A DNA stretch of 64,000 bases, from positions 104,586 through 168,585 of the forward strand of contig QLIY01000094.1 in assembly GCA_003260075.1 (NCBI GenBank), written 5' to 3'. Origin of the DNA: Phallusia mammillata. Its lineage: Eukaryota > Chordata > Ascidiacea > Phlebobranchia > Ascidiidae. This document shows positions 23,701 to 32,996 of the stretch, in pieces. The position numbers and the translations under genes were made by a program. Positions within the stretch are counted from its first letter, which is position 1; each line of letters begins with the position of its first letter. The notes under the pieces are model-generated. The model had not been told where the DNA came from, searched no databases, and saw nothing but the letters and a program-made list of their open reading frames with translations.

Positions 23701-24453
23701 TTTATGTAACTTATTTTTTAGTCATTACAAGCTCAGATGTAACCTGGGTGTTTTTCTTGCAGAAATCAACGAATGTACTTTGTACACTTGTCCTCCAGAA
23801 ATGGAGTGTTACGATGGGGTTGGGTCGTATCTTTGTGCATATTTGGAGATTAAAGACAACGGGGGGGGGGTGATGCAACCTGGGTGTTTTTCTTGCAGAA
23901 ATCAACGAATGTACATTGTACACTTGTCCTCCAGAAATGGAGTGTTATGATGGGGTTGGGTCGTATCTTTGTGCATATTTGGAGATTAAAGACAACGTTG
24001 AACAAGGTAAATCATCAACTAGAAATAGAAAAAGGTTAAATTTCTAAACCCGACTAAACACCAATCAGTTCGCCTTTTTTGATATTCTGGGCTGCTTTAA
24101 AATACGAAATTTCCACAATCCACACAATCCACGCAATACATGCAATACACGCAATACACGCAATACACACCATAGACACAATACACGCAGTAGACACAAT
24201 CTATTCCTAACACCCGTATTAATATTAACGGTAAGGGCTATTAAGGTGAAATTTATTGAACTATTCATGCGGAAAGCCTACCGTTACCAAACTTTCGTTC
24301 AATATTTTTTTGCTTTTGCTGTCAGATACCAACGAGTGCTCTCCAAATCACTGCACTGATGGAATGAACTGTATGGACGCTTTTAACTCCTTTTTATGCA
24401 CCAAACCTGATGTAGTTTGTGACGAAACCAAGACTGTTGCCAACGAACCGTGA
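18072..24453 (+). CDS. Gla-F: secreted Gla-domain protein with nine EGF modules
   Basis: About 438 aa if one copy of the duplicated exon is used. Exons: 18072-18147 signal peptide; 18223-18404 propeptide [17 protein letters not shown], then an unusual insertion of about 18 residues before a Gla core [19 protein letters not shown]; 18894-18918, a 25-bp aromatic-stack exon; EGF exons 19200-19316, 19635-19745, 19883-19996, 20555-20668, 20809-20922, 23292-23408, 23481-23591, 23899-24006 (duplicate copy 23763-23860) and 24326-24453 with stop. Most EGFs begin D-x-N-E-C (calcium-binding type). The last two are cysteine-poor, and one ends in LEIKDNVEQ without the final Cys pair. Two introns use GC donors (19317, 19746). 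AATAAA is at 24606. Two EGF introns are interrupted by 83-85-base poly-G runs. No transmembrane segment is seen. The domain order Gla-EGF(n) resembles Gla-A. Confidence 0.87.
19425..19445 (+). mobile_element. hAT-like terminus, partial
   Basis: CAGTGGTTCTCAAACTTG resembles a hAT terminal repeat. The partner end is not identified. Confidence 0.35.
20072..20156 (+). repeat. 85-base poly-G run
   Basis: Uninterrupted G run in a Gla-F intron. Unlike the ~10-base runs, the flanks are not duplicated. The polyglycine and polyproline frames across it are artefacts of the run. Confidence 0.95.
20715..20797 (+). repeat. 83-base poly-G run
   Basis: G run ending only 11 bp before the next EGF exon of Gla-F (20809), so the polypyrimidine part of that acceptor is almost wholly replaced. 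Flanks are not duplicated. Confidence 0.95.
21031..22005. repeat. long inverted duplication bracketed by poly-G
   Basis: The segment 21031-21304 recurs as its reverse complement at 21733-22005 with few differences. The right arm is bounded on both sides by G runs (21723-21732 and 22006-22017). The arm contains a hAT-like end (CAGTGGTTCTTAACC). This fits a fragment inserted in flipped orientation, by assembly or by a real inversion. Confidence 0.8.
22162..22363 (+). repeat. direct duplication split by poly-G (22257-22266)
   Basis: About 96 bp containing CCGTCCCCAGGCAAGACACG is repeated on both sides with three or four changes. Confidence 0.8.
22937..23223 (+). repeat. direct duplication split by poly-G (23069-23080)
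   Basis: TTCTAGCACTACACACACC starts both copies; they end AAATCAAAACG. It lies in the intron before EGF exon 23292 of Gla-F. Confidence 0.8.
23736..24000 (+). repeat. duplicated EGF exon of Gla-F split by poly-G (23861-23870)
   Basis: The acceptor and exon [18 protein letters not shown] occur twice. Only the right copy (23899-24006) runs into a donor; the left one stops at the G run. Nearly identical, so allelic. Confidence 0.8.
24115..24205 (+). repeat. minisatellite (CAATACACG-type)
   Basis: About eight imperfect copies of a 9-10 bp unit (CACGCAATACACGCAATACA). It lies in the last intron of Gla-F. Confidence 0.75.
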
Positions 24454-25575
24454 CAATTGCTTAAAGAGAATTTTTGTAAAAAAAGAGTCTACACTACATG
24501 CTCTACCTTTACTGCGACAAATCAATGCTTGCTAACGTAGCAAATCGCTTTTAGTTTTCACCGCTTTTGTTTTTAAAATGGCTCTTGGTCGCCACCCAGT
24601 GAGATAATAAACCTGTGCATTGTTTTCGTCACACAATTTAAGCGCCAAGCACTTTCAACGCTTGGCCCCTCGCCAAATTTTTATTTTGAATTGGTTTAAA
24701 TAAACAAAATAAAAACGAGCCAAAAAGTATTGTTATGCAGGGGTCTATAATGAAAAACAAGCCGACTTTTTTGGTTTCATGTTGTTCGTATGCACTGCTG
24801 TAAACCAATCAGTCAAATTTTGATTATTACCATAAGCGTATTTGCTGGGAAAACGCGACATTCGAAGGAAAGTGTTTCAAGATTTTTACATTTTAACTAA
24901 CAAACCAACACATTTTTCAGAAATTTGTTTCTGATATGCATTAACTTACGTTTCACTTAAAAAGTAACAGCACGCCGTAAACCAGCCTTTTTGCAAGTTT
25001 AGATTCAGGTCGTTGAATCGCTGACACAATTTTTCACAAAGGAAGGGAAAAGGCCCCTGCTGCCTGTTTTACCACATGATAGCATCTTTAGTACCTTTAA
25101 ATGAATAGTGCGATTAAGTGAAATATGCGTTTAAGTAAATTATGCTATTCCTTTCATTTGAATCAATGGAGTGCAGTCTTCTTTCGTTGGTCGTACAGAA
25201 ACAAGATTATAAGTAAGCTGTCAAGTTGTGTTTAAATGACAAATAATAGCATTGAAAATATGAACGGTGGTGAGTAACCGGGTGGAACTAGAATCCTTTA
25301 CCTTCAATTCAATTTAAAGGCGCCAACACGTGGCTTATAAAGTTATCATCCCTTTGCATTACACTGCAGTCGGGATACGGTAAACTTACTTTTATTAGCT
25401 GAAACGTCAATGTTTTTTTCTGACTGTCAAAACTTTGCATGTCTTGCGCCTGCCACTATAATGCTCAGAAGTAAATGCTGATATGTAAGTAACCAATAGA
25501 CATTATCTTTGCAGAGAAATAAACGTGACAAAATAATCACATCGGGGATAAAACAACATTTTACAAAATAAACTG
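24454..25575. other. 3' region of Gla-F and convergent XRRA1 end
   Basis: Contains the Gla-F poly(A) signal (24606-24611) and a minus-strand signal (TTTATT on +, 25391-25396) suited to XRRA1. No coding exon seen between the two convergent genes. Confidence 0.55.
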
Positions 25576-28500
25576 CTAAGCTAATCTCGTTTCCAGTTCC
25601 TCCACTTTTTCTCTGGTTTCTTGAAAGGCTCTCTGAGCTCGGCGAGATTCTTTAAGTGATTCCTCTCTTACAACTCTGTAAAAACAAAAAACAAAAATTG
25701 TCAACGAACTGGTTAGCGCAGTAGCCTTGCGTATCAGGTTACAGGTTCTATTCCTGCCCCACGTCTAATACTTTACTGATCACAGTGAAGTCTGGTGGTT
25801 GGAACCAGAGTTAAAAGCGGCGCCGAAATTCAAGGCCGAACCCGAAATTATAAGACTTAAGCCCGTCCAGAACCCGAATCATTTTGAAAGGCCTGTTGAG
25901 TCCTAAAAGTTTGATTGACAGGCCCATAATAAAGCAGACATATGTACAATAAACAATACAATAAACAAGACGTTTTAGGGCAATTGAGCATTAAGTTATA
26001 TCCTTCAACTAGCTCCTTAGCTAGGTAATTTATATTCACAAAAACTGTGGCACAAAATGTAAAGTCTGGCCCGAACCAAGCCTTTCGTTAAAAATACCAA
26101 AGCCTGCAAACGACCTGAATCGGACCCGAAAGACAGGCCCGACTTATGACTCTGGTTTGAACCAATTTATAAACACCAACAGCACCCAGCGGAAAAACTT
26201 CATCAACCATTTTTTTTACCAAAGAGAATTAACTAAGTATTATGTATAGTGTTTGTTGAAACTGATATAAAGTCCTCGCCTGTATTTATCTTCTACTTCC
26301 CATAAAAGGGAATATGCTTCGTCAGATGAAAAAGGAGTTTTCGATTCCAGTGCGTCAGTAAGCGGAACATCGGTTTCCTTGATGTCTCTATAAACAACCA
26401 GCTAATTAGAGACATCTGGAAAAAACTCTGGAAAAATCTGGAGGCGTTATTGCTTGAGTATGTGTAAAATCACTTTGTAATAATAACATGAAGTCGTAAA
26501 CTGTTAAATAGGGGGTAGAGAAAGCATTTTTTTGCCTAACGCATAACTTTACCTTGTTTTTAATTTGTTTAGGGCGTCAGTTAACAGATCCTTTCTGTTT
26601 GGCCTTTTTACAGTCTTTCTTTGACGAGCCACAGCCATCGCCTTTGCATGCCGAGAAGTCTGTGGCTGATAGCAAGGCAGAACTTGGTTCAAAACGACGT
26701 CTTTGCTTCTGAACACGGTTGGGTGCGATAACATGTGGTGCAGAGCACGGACGTTGCCCTGAATCCCTAATAAACATAAATTCGACGGTTAGATGATTTC
26801 GGTCAACTCAATTCTGTTTACCACGGACTTCGAATAGTATAGTGTAACTCGCCTGGAATAAAGAAATACTCTAGTAATTATAATTTTTTGTTGAGCGCCT
26901 TGAATCTGTTTTCACATCAGAGTTGTAAACAGGCCTGAAACTGGAGCCCGAACCCGGCCCGAACCCAAAAGTACAAGCCTAAAACTCGGCCCAAACCCGA
27001 ATCGTTTTTATGCCCGTATAGTCCCGAAATTTTGATTGACAGGGCTATACATTGAAGCCAAAAGAGCAACACAACAGATACAATAGACAATAATTGGTCT
27101 TGAACAAGGCATTCTCGGGCAGTTTGACATTAGGTCAGGTTCAGCAACTGCTGGCTACTTAGCTAGTTTAATTTATTCAAAAAAAAACTGTTTAGACTTA
27201 TAGCTACCACACGAAACAAGAGTTGCTCTGAGAGTCTTGGAAGTAACACTATTTGTCAGCCATTTTTTTGACTGTTTGAAACAAATAATTGCTCACCGAC
27301 AGGTTCATGTAAGCTTGAGTCGGGTCTTGCATCCAGCAAAACTTCGTAGCCCTTGTACTTAGAATCGACGGTCTTTGGTGTTGATGGTGGCCTAGGTTTG
27401 TTGGGTTTCTCTTTCTTAGGGCTCTAAGTTAAGCGATAAATTAATTGGGTTACTATAACGCTCATGCAGAATAACATACCTTAACTTTTTGAGCGGTTTC
27501 CTGTGAATAGTCTTCATCTACTTGTGTCAAGAACACATTGTCTTCAGTGGAAGGTTTGTCTGGACAAAGTTAAAAAATGTAGTTGAAATATATACAAAAC
27601 CAAGTTGTTTGCAATAAAAAGGCATGGTAATCTTTTCAGGGGTATTTAAACCTCACAGGATCAGCCTGACAAAATACTTGATGCGTCTTTAATGCCACAC
27701 TAGAAAAGTTAGATAGTTTTGCGGTCAAATCTTTACAACCTCCATGTAAATGCAGTTGCAGAAAAAAATAAAAAAGTTATACTGGTTTAGAAAGTCTTGG
27801 TTGAAAAAAAGTTTTTATTGCATCCATGCTTGGAGGATAATAGAAGAGTATTAATTGATTGAAACTACTGGTTGAGTTGAGTTTTAATTGAGTTATTTCC
27901 CTCGTGAAAGAACACATAGCACTGAACAATTACCAAGCTGGAAAAAGCAGCGCAGCTTTAAGACGATATGGAGCGCGATAAAGTGGATGGTACAATTGGT
28001 GGATCATGATTAAACGCGCTGGCTAGTTGGAAATATGGCATTTAGAATTTTACACGAGAATCGCCGCACAAGTAACAGGTTTATGGACACTACTGAACTT
28101 AACAAATCTTCAGGTAGACTGTCACAATAGCACTTAACATTTATATGATCAAACCTGGGGGTCTGGGAGTCTTCACTTTGTGATCCAATACTGGTGTATC
28201 ACGTGCAGGCTGTGGCCTAGAAGGTGGAAGTTTAGGAGTTTCAGGACCAATTGAATTCTGCAGGGATTTAATCAAAACATCGACTGGTTGCTTGGGAATT
28301 TTCGGCACGTGCGTAGATACCTGAAACGACATAATGATTAACACCTCAAAACTATTAATAAATAATTTTGAACCACCTTTCGACTCTTTTCTGCAGGCAT
28401 TATCAGCTGTGGTTTCACAACTGGGGCTTTGGGTTGAAATCTATGCACGTTTATTCCCAGTCTTGCACGCAGATAGTGGGAAATAAGTGACGGCTCACCT

Positions 28501-31500
28501 GCCAAATGATAAAATGTGACTTATTTAGCTAAACCTGCAAATAAAATGTGGTGCCTACCATTGTTATTTGTGATAATTGGGTTTCCATGCATCACCAGGT
28601 GTTTAAGTCTTGGCCAAGCAGCCACAGCTAACACGCACTCTTCTTCGCTAATCAGGTTGTTTGCGACGCTCATAAGTCTGAAATAAACACATAAGTACTT
28701 ACAAATTCTAAAAGTAACTAAATTCAAAAAAGCATTCACAAGGGCGGTTCAAAGCACAAACCAGTGGTTTTCAACTTGTCGGGGGGGGGGGATACAAGTA
28801 CTTACAAATTCTGAAAGTACCTAAAATTCACAAAAACATTCACAAGGGCGGTTCAAAGCACAAACCAGTGGTTTTCAACTTGTCTCAGGCCATTGACCAC
28901 CGACCTAATATAAGAATAACGAGCATTTTGGCTTAAAGTATATCTTTTCAAAACTGATTTTCAAAATGTGACATCAAATTATTGAAGTCTACGATTTGAC
29001 CATATTTCAACATGTAATGTGGTACTATCTCCAGTTTTACACCAAATAAGCTACTATTCCCACCCTGAAATTTATCATGGACCAATAGTGGTGTGGACCA
29101 AAAGTTGAGAACCGTTGGCAAATCGACAAAGTTAGAAAAGAAGTCTTATTGCAGTATCTTAAATGAAGGGCATCAACTTTGACCCGACTGGTTAATTTGT
29201 GGCTTGTCATGTTTTTCCCCGTCTCAAAAGGTAACTTTTGTGTCGTACAAGGCAGAACCAAGCAGCAACTTACCGAAGCTGTTTAAAAGGTGGATTTGGC
29301 GACGACGGGTCAATTGACATGTCCAATGTTAGCAGGGAATCGGTTGTTTCTGGAATTTTCTCTTCTGTTCTGGCCGATTCGGTGAAATGTGTGGAAGTCG
29401 CCATGTTGCGTTTGCTGTCGTCGGCAGCGACCTCTGTCAAGTGAAAATGCTTCAACGCTTGCCAACACATGCATTGCAAATTGCTGTACAATTCTTACCG
29501 CTTGTTGGAGGCTTTTTGCCTTGTGCGCTTGAAGTTCTTCGAGATGAACGACTTTTTCGACCACTAGATGTCGGTGATTTGCGCTGACCAACGGAGGAGT
29601 GTGTTTCAGATACAACTTTATCGCCGACGACCTTAAAAGTAAACTAGTTTTCACTCAACGAACACGATCTCTTTTTTTGAGATTATTATACATGGCTTTA
29701 TGCTTTGATAAAACTTATCCTAAATAGACAAAGGCTACACTTGTCAAGTAAGTCTCAAGGGGTTAAAACCTTTGAGGTGTTTGCTATAACTTATGAAAGA
29801 GGTCCATCCTATTTCCATTACAAAAAAGAGGACATCAACAAATACAGTATAGTTTGAATGAAGTTTACCCTACAGTAAAACTGTCAAATTTAATGAACAA
29901 TTGTCACAACTCATACTAAACATATGTTTGTGGTGTCGCAAAGCGGCTGTGTTTAAAATCCACTTGTGTATTTTCTACAGATAAGTTAAAGTTTTATTCT
30001 TTTGCTGAGACCACATAGTTTTTGTGAAAAAGGAGGACACTTTAGCAAAAAAGAGGATGTATGGTAGGTTTTTTATCAAATTATGTTTTCAAAAATATAG
30101 GAATCGACTTAATTCTTTTTAACTAATCATTTTACATTAGGTTAAAACAATATCACTTCTATATTACTGAGGAAAATATAGGAAACCAAGATTTAGAAAC
30201 CACTTGTGCCAAAAGTAGAGTACCTTAAGATGCGGAATGACCTCAATGCCATTTTTATCCAAGTTCAATTCTCTTAACTCCGGCAAGGCAGCAAGAGCAG
30301 CAAATGTGGATAAATCAGACAAATGATTTTCATCAAGCAGAAGAACTTCCAAACTCTTGTACCTTACTAACATTTCGCTTTCTCCGTTGCTGAAACAAAG
30401 CCACTAAGTCAATAACAAAATTATTTTAATGGATAAAGTGTTATGTGGCTCAAAAAAGGTTGAAAAACATTGGTTTACACAGTCTACATATTCCTGACTG
30501 GTAAATATTGTCCTGCTTTATAATGTTTCACCAATTAAAAATATACTGAACTCAAATCCATATTTCTAACTCGGTCAGAACTACGAATGTTATGATTAGG
30601 GACTTACCTATTAATGGCCATTACTGGTCGGGCCATGTCAGGTGGTACAGAATGCAAACCATTTCCAGTTAAGGTTAAAACTTTTAGATTTTGTAATGCA
30701 CCAAGAGATAACAGATCTTGGGGGCTTAAATTGTTGTAGGACAGATCAAGAACCTAAATTGCAGTGTGATATGGTAAAGGTTTTCATTTTATTTTAGTAC
30801 AGTGCTTAACAAAATCAGTTTTTGCCAATATTTGTTTACTAGTTTAACCACCAAATTTTAACAATAGTTTTCAAAAAGGATGTCAAAAATACATTTTATA
30901 CCACACCTGCAAGTTTGGAAAATCATCAAATTCGACTTGCAGATTGCGTAAACCATTTACAGGGAGTTCAAGCTCTCGCAAGTTTACAAAGTTGGTAAAG
31001 GGACCTGCACATTGAAATAAAAGCAACTACTAATATGGCAAAGTTCGATAGCACAAAACATACTTACGGAATGGCAGGATATTTTCGGCAGCATTTACAT
31101 AAGCAACATTTGTAAACTGAATCAAATCATCACCATTGACTTGATCAAGGTTGTTGTCTGTGACATTTACGCTGCATAAATCCAATGGATTTTCAACATG
31201 ATGTCTTTGCATCTGTAAGAACGTATTGTAATTGCAAACTGTCTGCAAGGCAAGATCCAAATTTTGCTTTTTTGTTTAATATGTTAAAGATACAGAAGGT
31301 TTTGTTTCTGGAAGTGGTTAAGTTGGCCAGCAACAACACAATAAAAAACTGTAGGTACACCTAAATAAAGATAATTGCAATATAAAACCAATCATGCAAT
31401 TACTATTTATCTAACAATGTAGTAAGTAAACTGACCAAAAACTTTGCATTAAGTGTGTTGAAACTATCCTTTTTTGAAGTTGCATCTTGATTAGTCAGCA

Positions 31501-32180
31501 CACTTGCTTCACCCTGTGAAACAATAATAAAAATATTTTTATCAAATCACTAATGCCAATGTTCATTCATGTTTTAAAAGCAGATGTGTGCAACCTGCGG
31601 TCTGCGGGTCAAATGCGGCCCTTTAATTAAAGGTAGTGGGGCCTGCAGAGGTGCTTGTATTTCAAATGTACTGGCAAATGAGTTCTTTTCAACTATGAAA
31701 TATTTTTGAGCAAAATAATGGGCCCTGCGATATTTTTCTGCGACCTGACCATATGCGGCTAGAATAAAAGTGAATTTTGTTTGTAGTTAGGCATATTTGG
31801 TATGCAACAAAGTAAAATCACCCTGTGTAGTATAGAAGTGCGACCTGCAATCTAATCACGGTAATTGTATTTGGCCCCTCAGTGACAACCCCTGTTTTAA
31901 AGTAAACGCCTACCACTATTTTAACATGCTTGGTTGGTTTGAGGTTAGCTTGAAACTTGTTTTCTTGTTCCTCGGCATAAGCGACCACCCAAGAACCAGA
32001 ACCTTCATAAAAATAGGCATTAGGTACCGTAATAAACGACTGAAACACAGTGTTTGTTTGCTCTTCACAGTAAGAAACAAACTAACCTTCATGTAAATTT
32101 CTGGCAATACCACGTGCTGGAAAGCAATTTGTAGGAAAAACTCCTTCTGTTTCAAGTTTCCAGACTGATGGGACAGCCAT
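25576..32180 (-). CDS. XRRA1: XRRA1 orthologue, leucine-rich repeat protein, complete
   Basis: Seventeen exons give 724 aa, all phases consistent: 32087-32180, 31914-32002, 31436-31513, 31068-31242, 30907-31004, 30608-30753, 30224-30389, 29499-29631, 29274-29433, 28559-28677, 28377-28498, 28155-28320, 27480-27559, 27297-27423, 26553-26766, 26280-26387, 25576-25675. The start MAVPSVWKLETEGVFPTNCF matches the vertebrate N-terminus (NCFPAR). DLCSVNVTDNNLDQVNGDDL and LRELELPVNGLRNLQ are family hallmarks. LRRs span roughly residues 120-280; LMSVANNLISEEECVL and HLVMHGNPI form a further one. Middle parts are Ser/Lys/Pro-rich and the C-terminus is a charged helix. Human XRRA1 is about 790 aa and was linked to the radiation response; its exact role is unclear. 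The exon at 26280 appears to use a GC donor. Introns host three hAT-like families. Confidence 0.93.
25707..25765 (+). repeat. tRNA-like SINE fragment
   Basis: ACTGGTTAGCGCAGTAGCC (A-box-like) and AGGTTCTATTCCTG (B-box-like) with tRNA spacing, in the last XRRA1 intron. Not a functional tRNA: no closed acceptor stem was found by eye. Confidence 0.5.
25806..26154. mobile_element. hAT-like element (family CAGAGTTGTAA), copy 2
   Basis: Starts CAGAGTTAAAAGCG and ends TTATGACTCTG, with flanks GTTGGAAC and GTTTGAAC (7 of 8). Body rich in CCCGAACCCGA, homologous to 11484-11831. Confidence 0.8.
26918..27190. mobile_element. hAT-like element (family CAGAGTTGTAA), copy 3, truncated
   Basis: Begins CAGAGTTGTAAACAGGCCTG and follows copies 1 and 2 to about the A-rich stretch near 27180. 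The right terminus is missing. Confidence 0.7.
27930..28025 (-). repeat. dispersed repeat shared with 38690-38805
   Basis: ACCAAGCTGGAAAAAGCAGC ... CATGATTAAACGCGCTGG is found again at 38727-38805. That copy is preceded by GGGATTCGAACC, a reverse-strand tRNA B-box, suggesting a SINE on the minus strand. Confidence 0.5.
28692..28881 (-). repeat. direct duplication split by poly-G (28781-28791)
   Basis: Intronic XRRA1 sequence beginning TACTTACAAATTCT is repeated on both sides of the run with a few mismatches. Confidence 0.75.
28866..29117. mobile_element. hAT-like element in XRRA1 intron
   Basis: Termini CAGTGGTTTTCAACTT and AAGTTGAGAACCGTTG form an imperfect inverted repeat. The target duplication is not clear. 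A truncated copy of the left end precedes the poly-G run. Confidence 0.6.
31581..31894. mobile_element. hAT-like element in XRRA1 intron
   Basis: Begins CAGATGTGTGCAACCTGCGG and ends GTGACAACCCCTG. Flanks TTTAAAAG and TTTTAAAG are similar. Internal CTGCGGTCTGCGGGTC resembles the element at 17328. Confidence 0.55.
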
Positions 32181-32996
32181 TAGGAACTGCGACGCATGTA
32201 CACAAAAACAACGAACTGTGAAACTGCCTAGGCGTTTTCTGTTGCTTGGATATTTCGGAGTAAAACTTGAAGGAGCCAATAGAAGAACAGGAGTTTCTGG
32301 GGCAAATTGAACACTTGAAATTGAAATCATTAATGCATTTTAATAGCACCTTAAAATGTTTCACAGCATGGGATGAATACAAATAAAATTATAGCCACCG
32401 TTGTCATTTCTAGTAAGCATGATTCGGTCAAAACTATATTTATGTCCACAAGGGGTGAAGGCTATGGTCGAGTGAATCGTTTACTCAAGCATGGCAATCC
32501 TTTTGCGGGAGATAGAAATTGTGATTTGTGAATTGATTAATTCTGCAACTAGAAAATTAATAAAAGTGAGCTATGTAGTTAAGTGCTGCAAATCATTTAT
32601 TGGCTCTATATGCTTTTACATTTTATAGTTAAGTGCTATTATTAGGAATATTGACATATCGTGCGTAGGCGTTGGCTGTGAATAAAACTCTATTTAAATA
32701 AAATGCATAGTGACGTCACAGAGGTACAGTGTTATCGTACGTCCACTACGTCACAAGTTCACAACCCACATGTCACTTTACTCAGTTTACTGGCTCATGC
32801 TTATTTACCCAGGTACCAATTTAACATGAAGACATCGGTATGCTGATCTGTTAAATAACAATGTTCACGGTGTGCAAATTTACCTCTATTTGGAAAGTCC
32901 AAGCGGCACAAATTCTAGTCGTTCATAAATTTAAAATTGTTTTCTGTTGTTATTAAAGTTTGCAGTTGATCTATAGTTTGTTAAACCTTTTTTACA
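32181..32996. promoter_or_regulatory. divergent XRRA1/TTF2 promoter region
   Basis: The start codons of XRRA1 (-) and TTF2 (+) are 816 bp apart with no exon between them, so both promoters must lie here. It includes GTGACGTCACAGAGG (32711) and CTACGTCACAAG (32743): CRE/ATF-like palindromic sites often found in housekeeping promoters. No TATA box is obvious. Confidence 0.55.

Noticed and set aside
23763-24006. Two consecutive, nearly identical EGF exons as a real tandem exon duplication
   Set aside because: The first copy lacks a donor and runs into ten Gs, and flanking intron is duplicated too, which fits the allelic-join pattern seen across the window.
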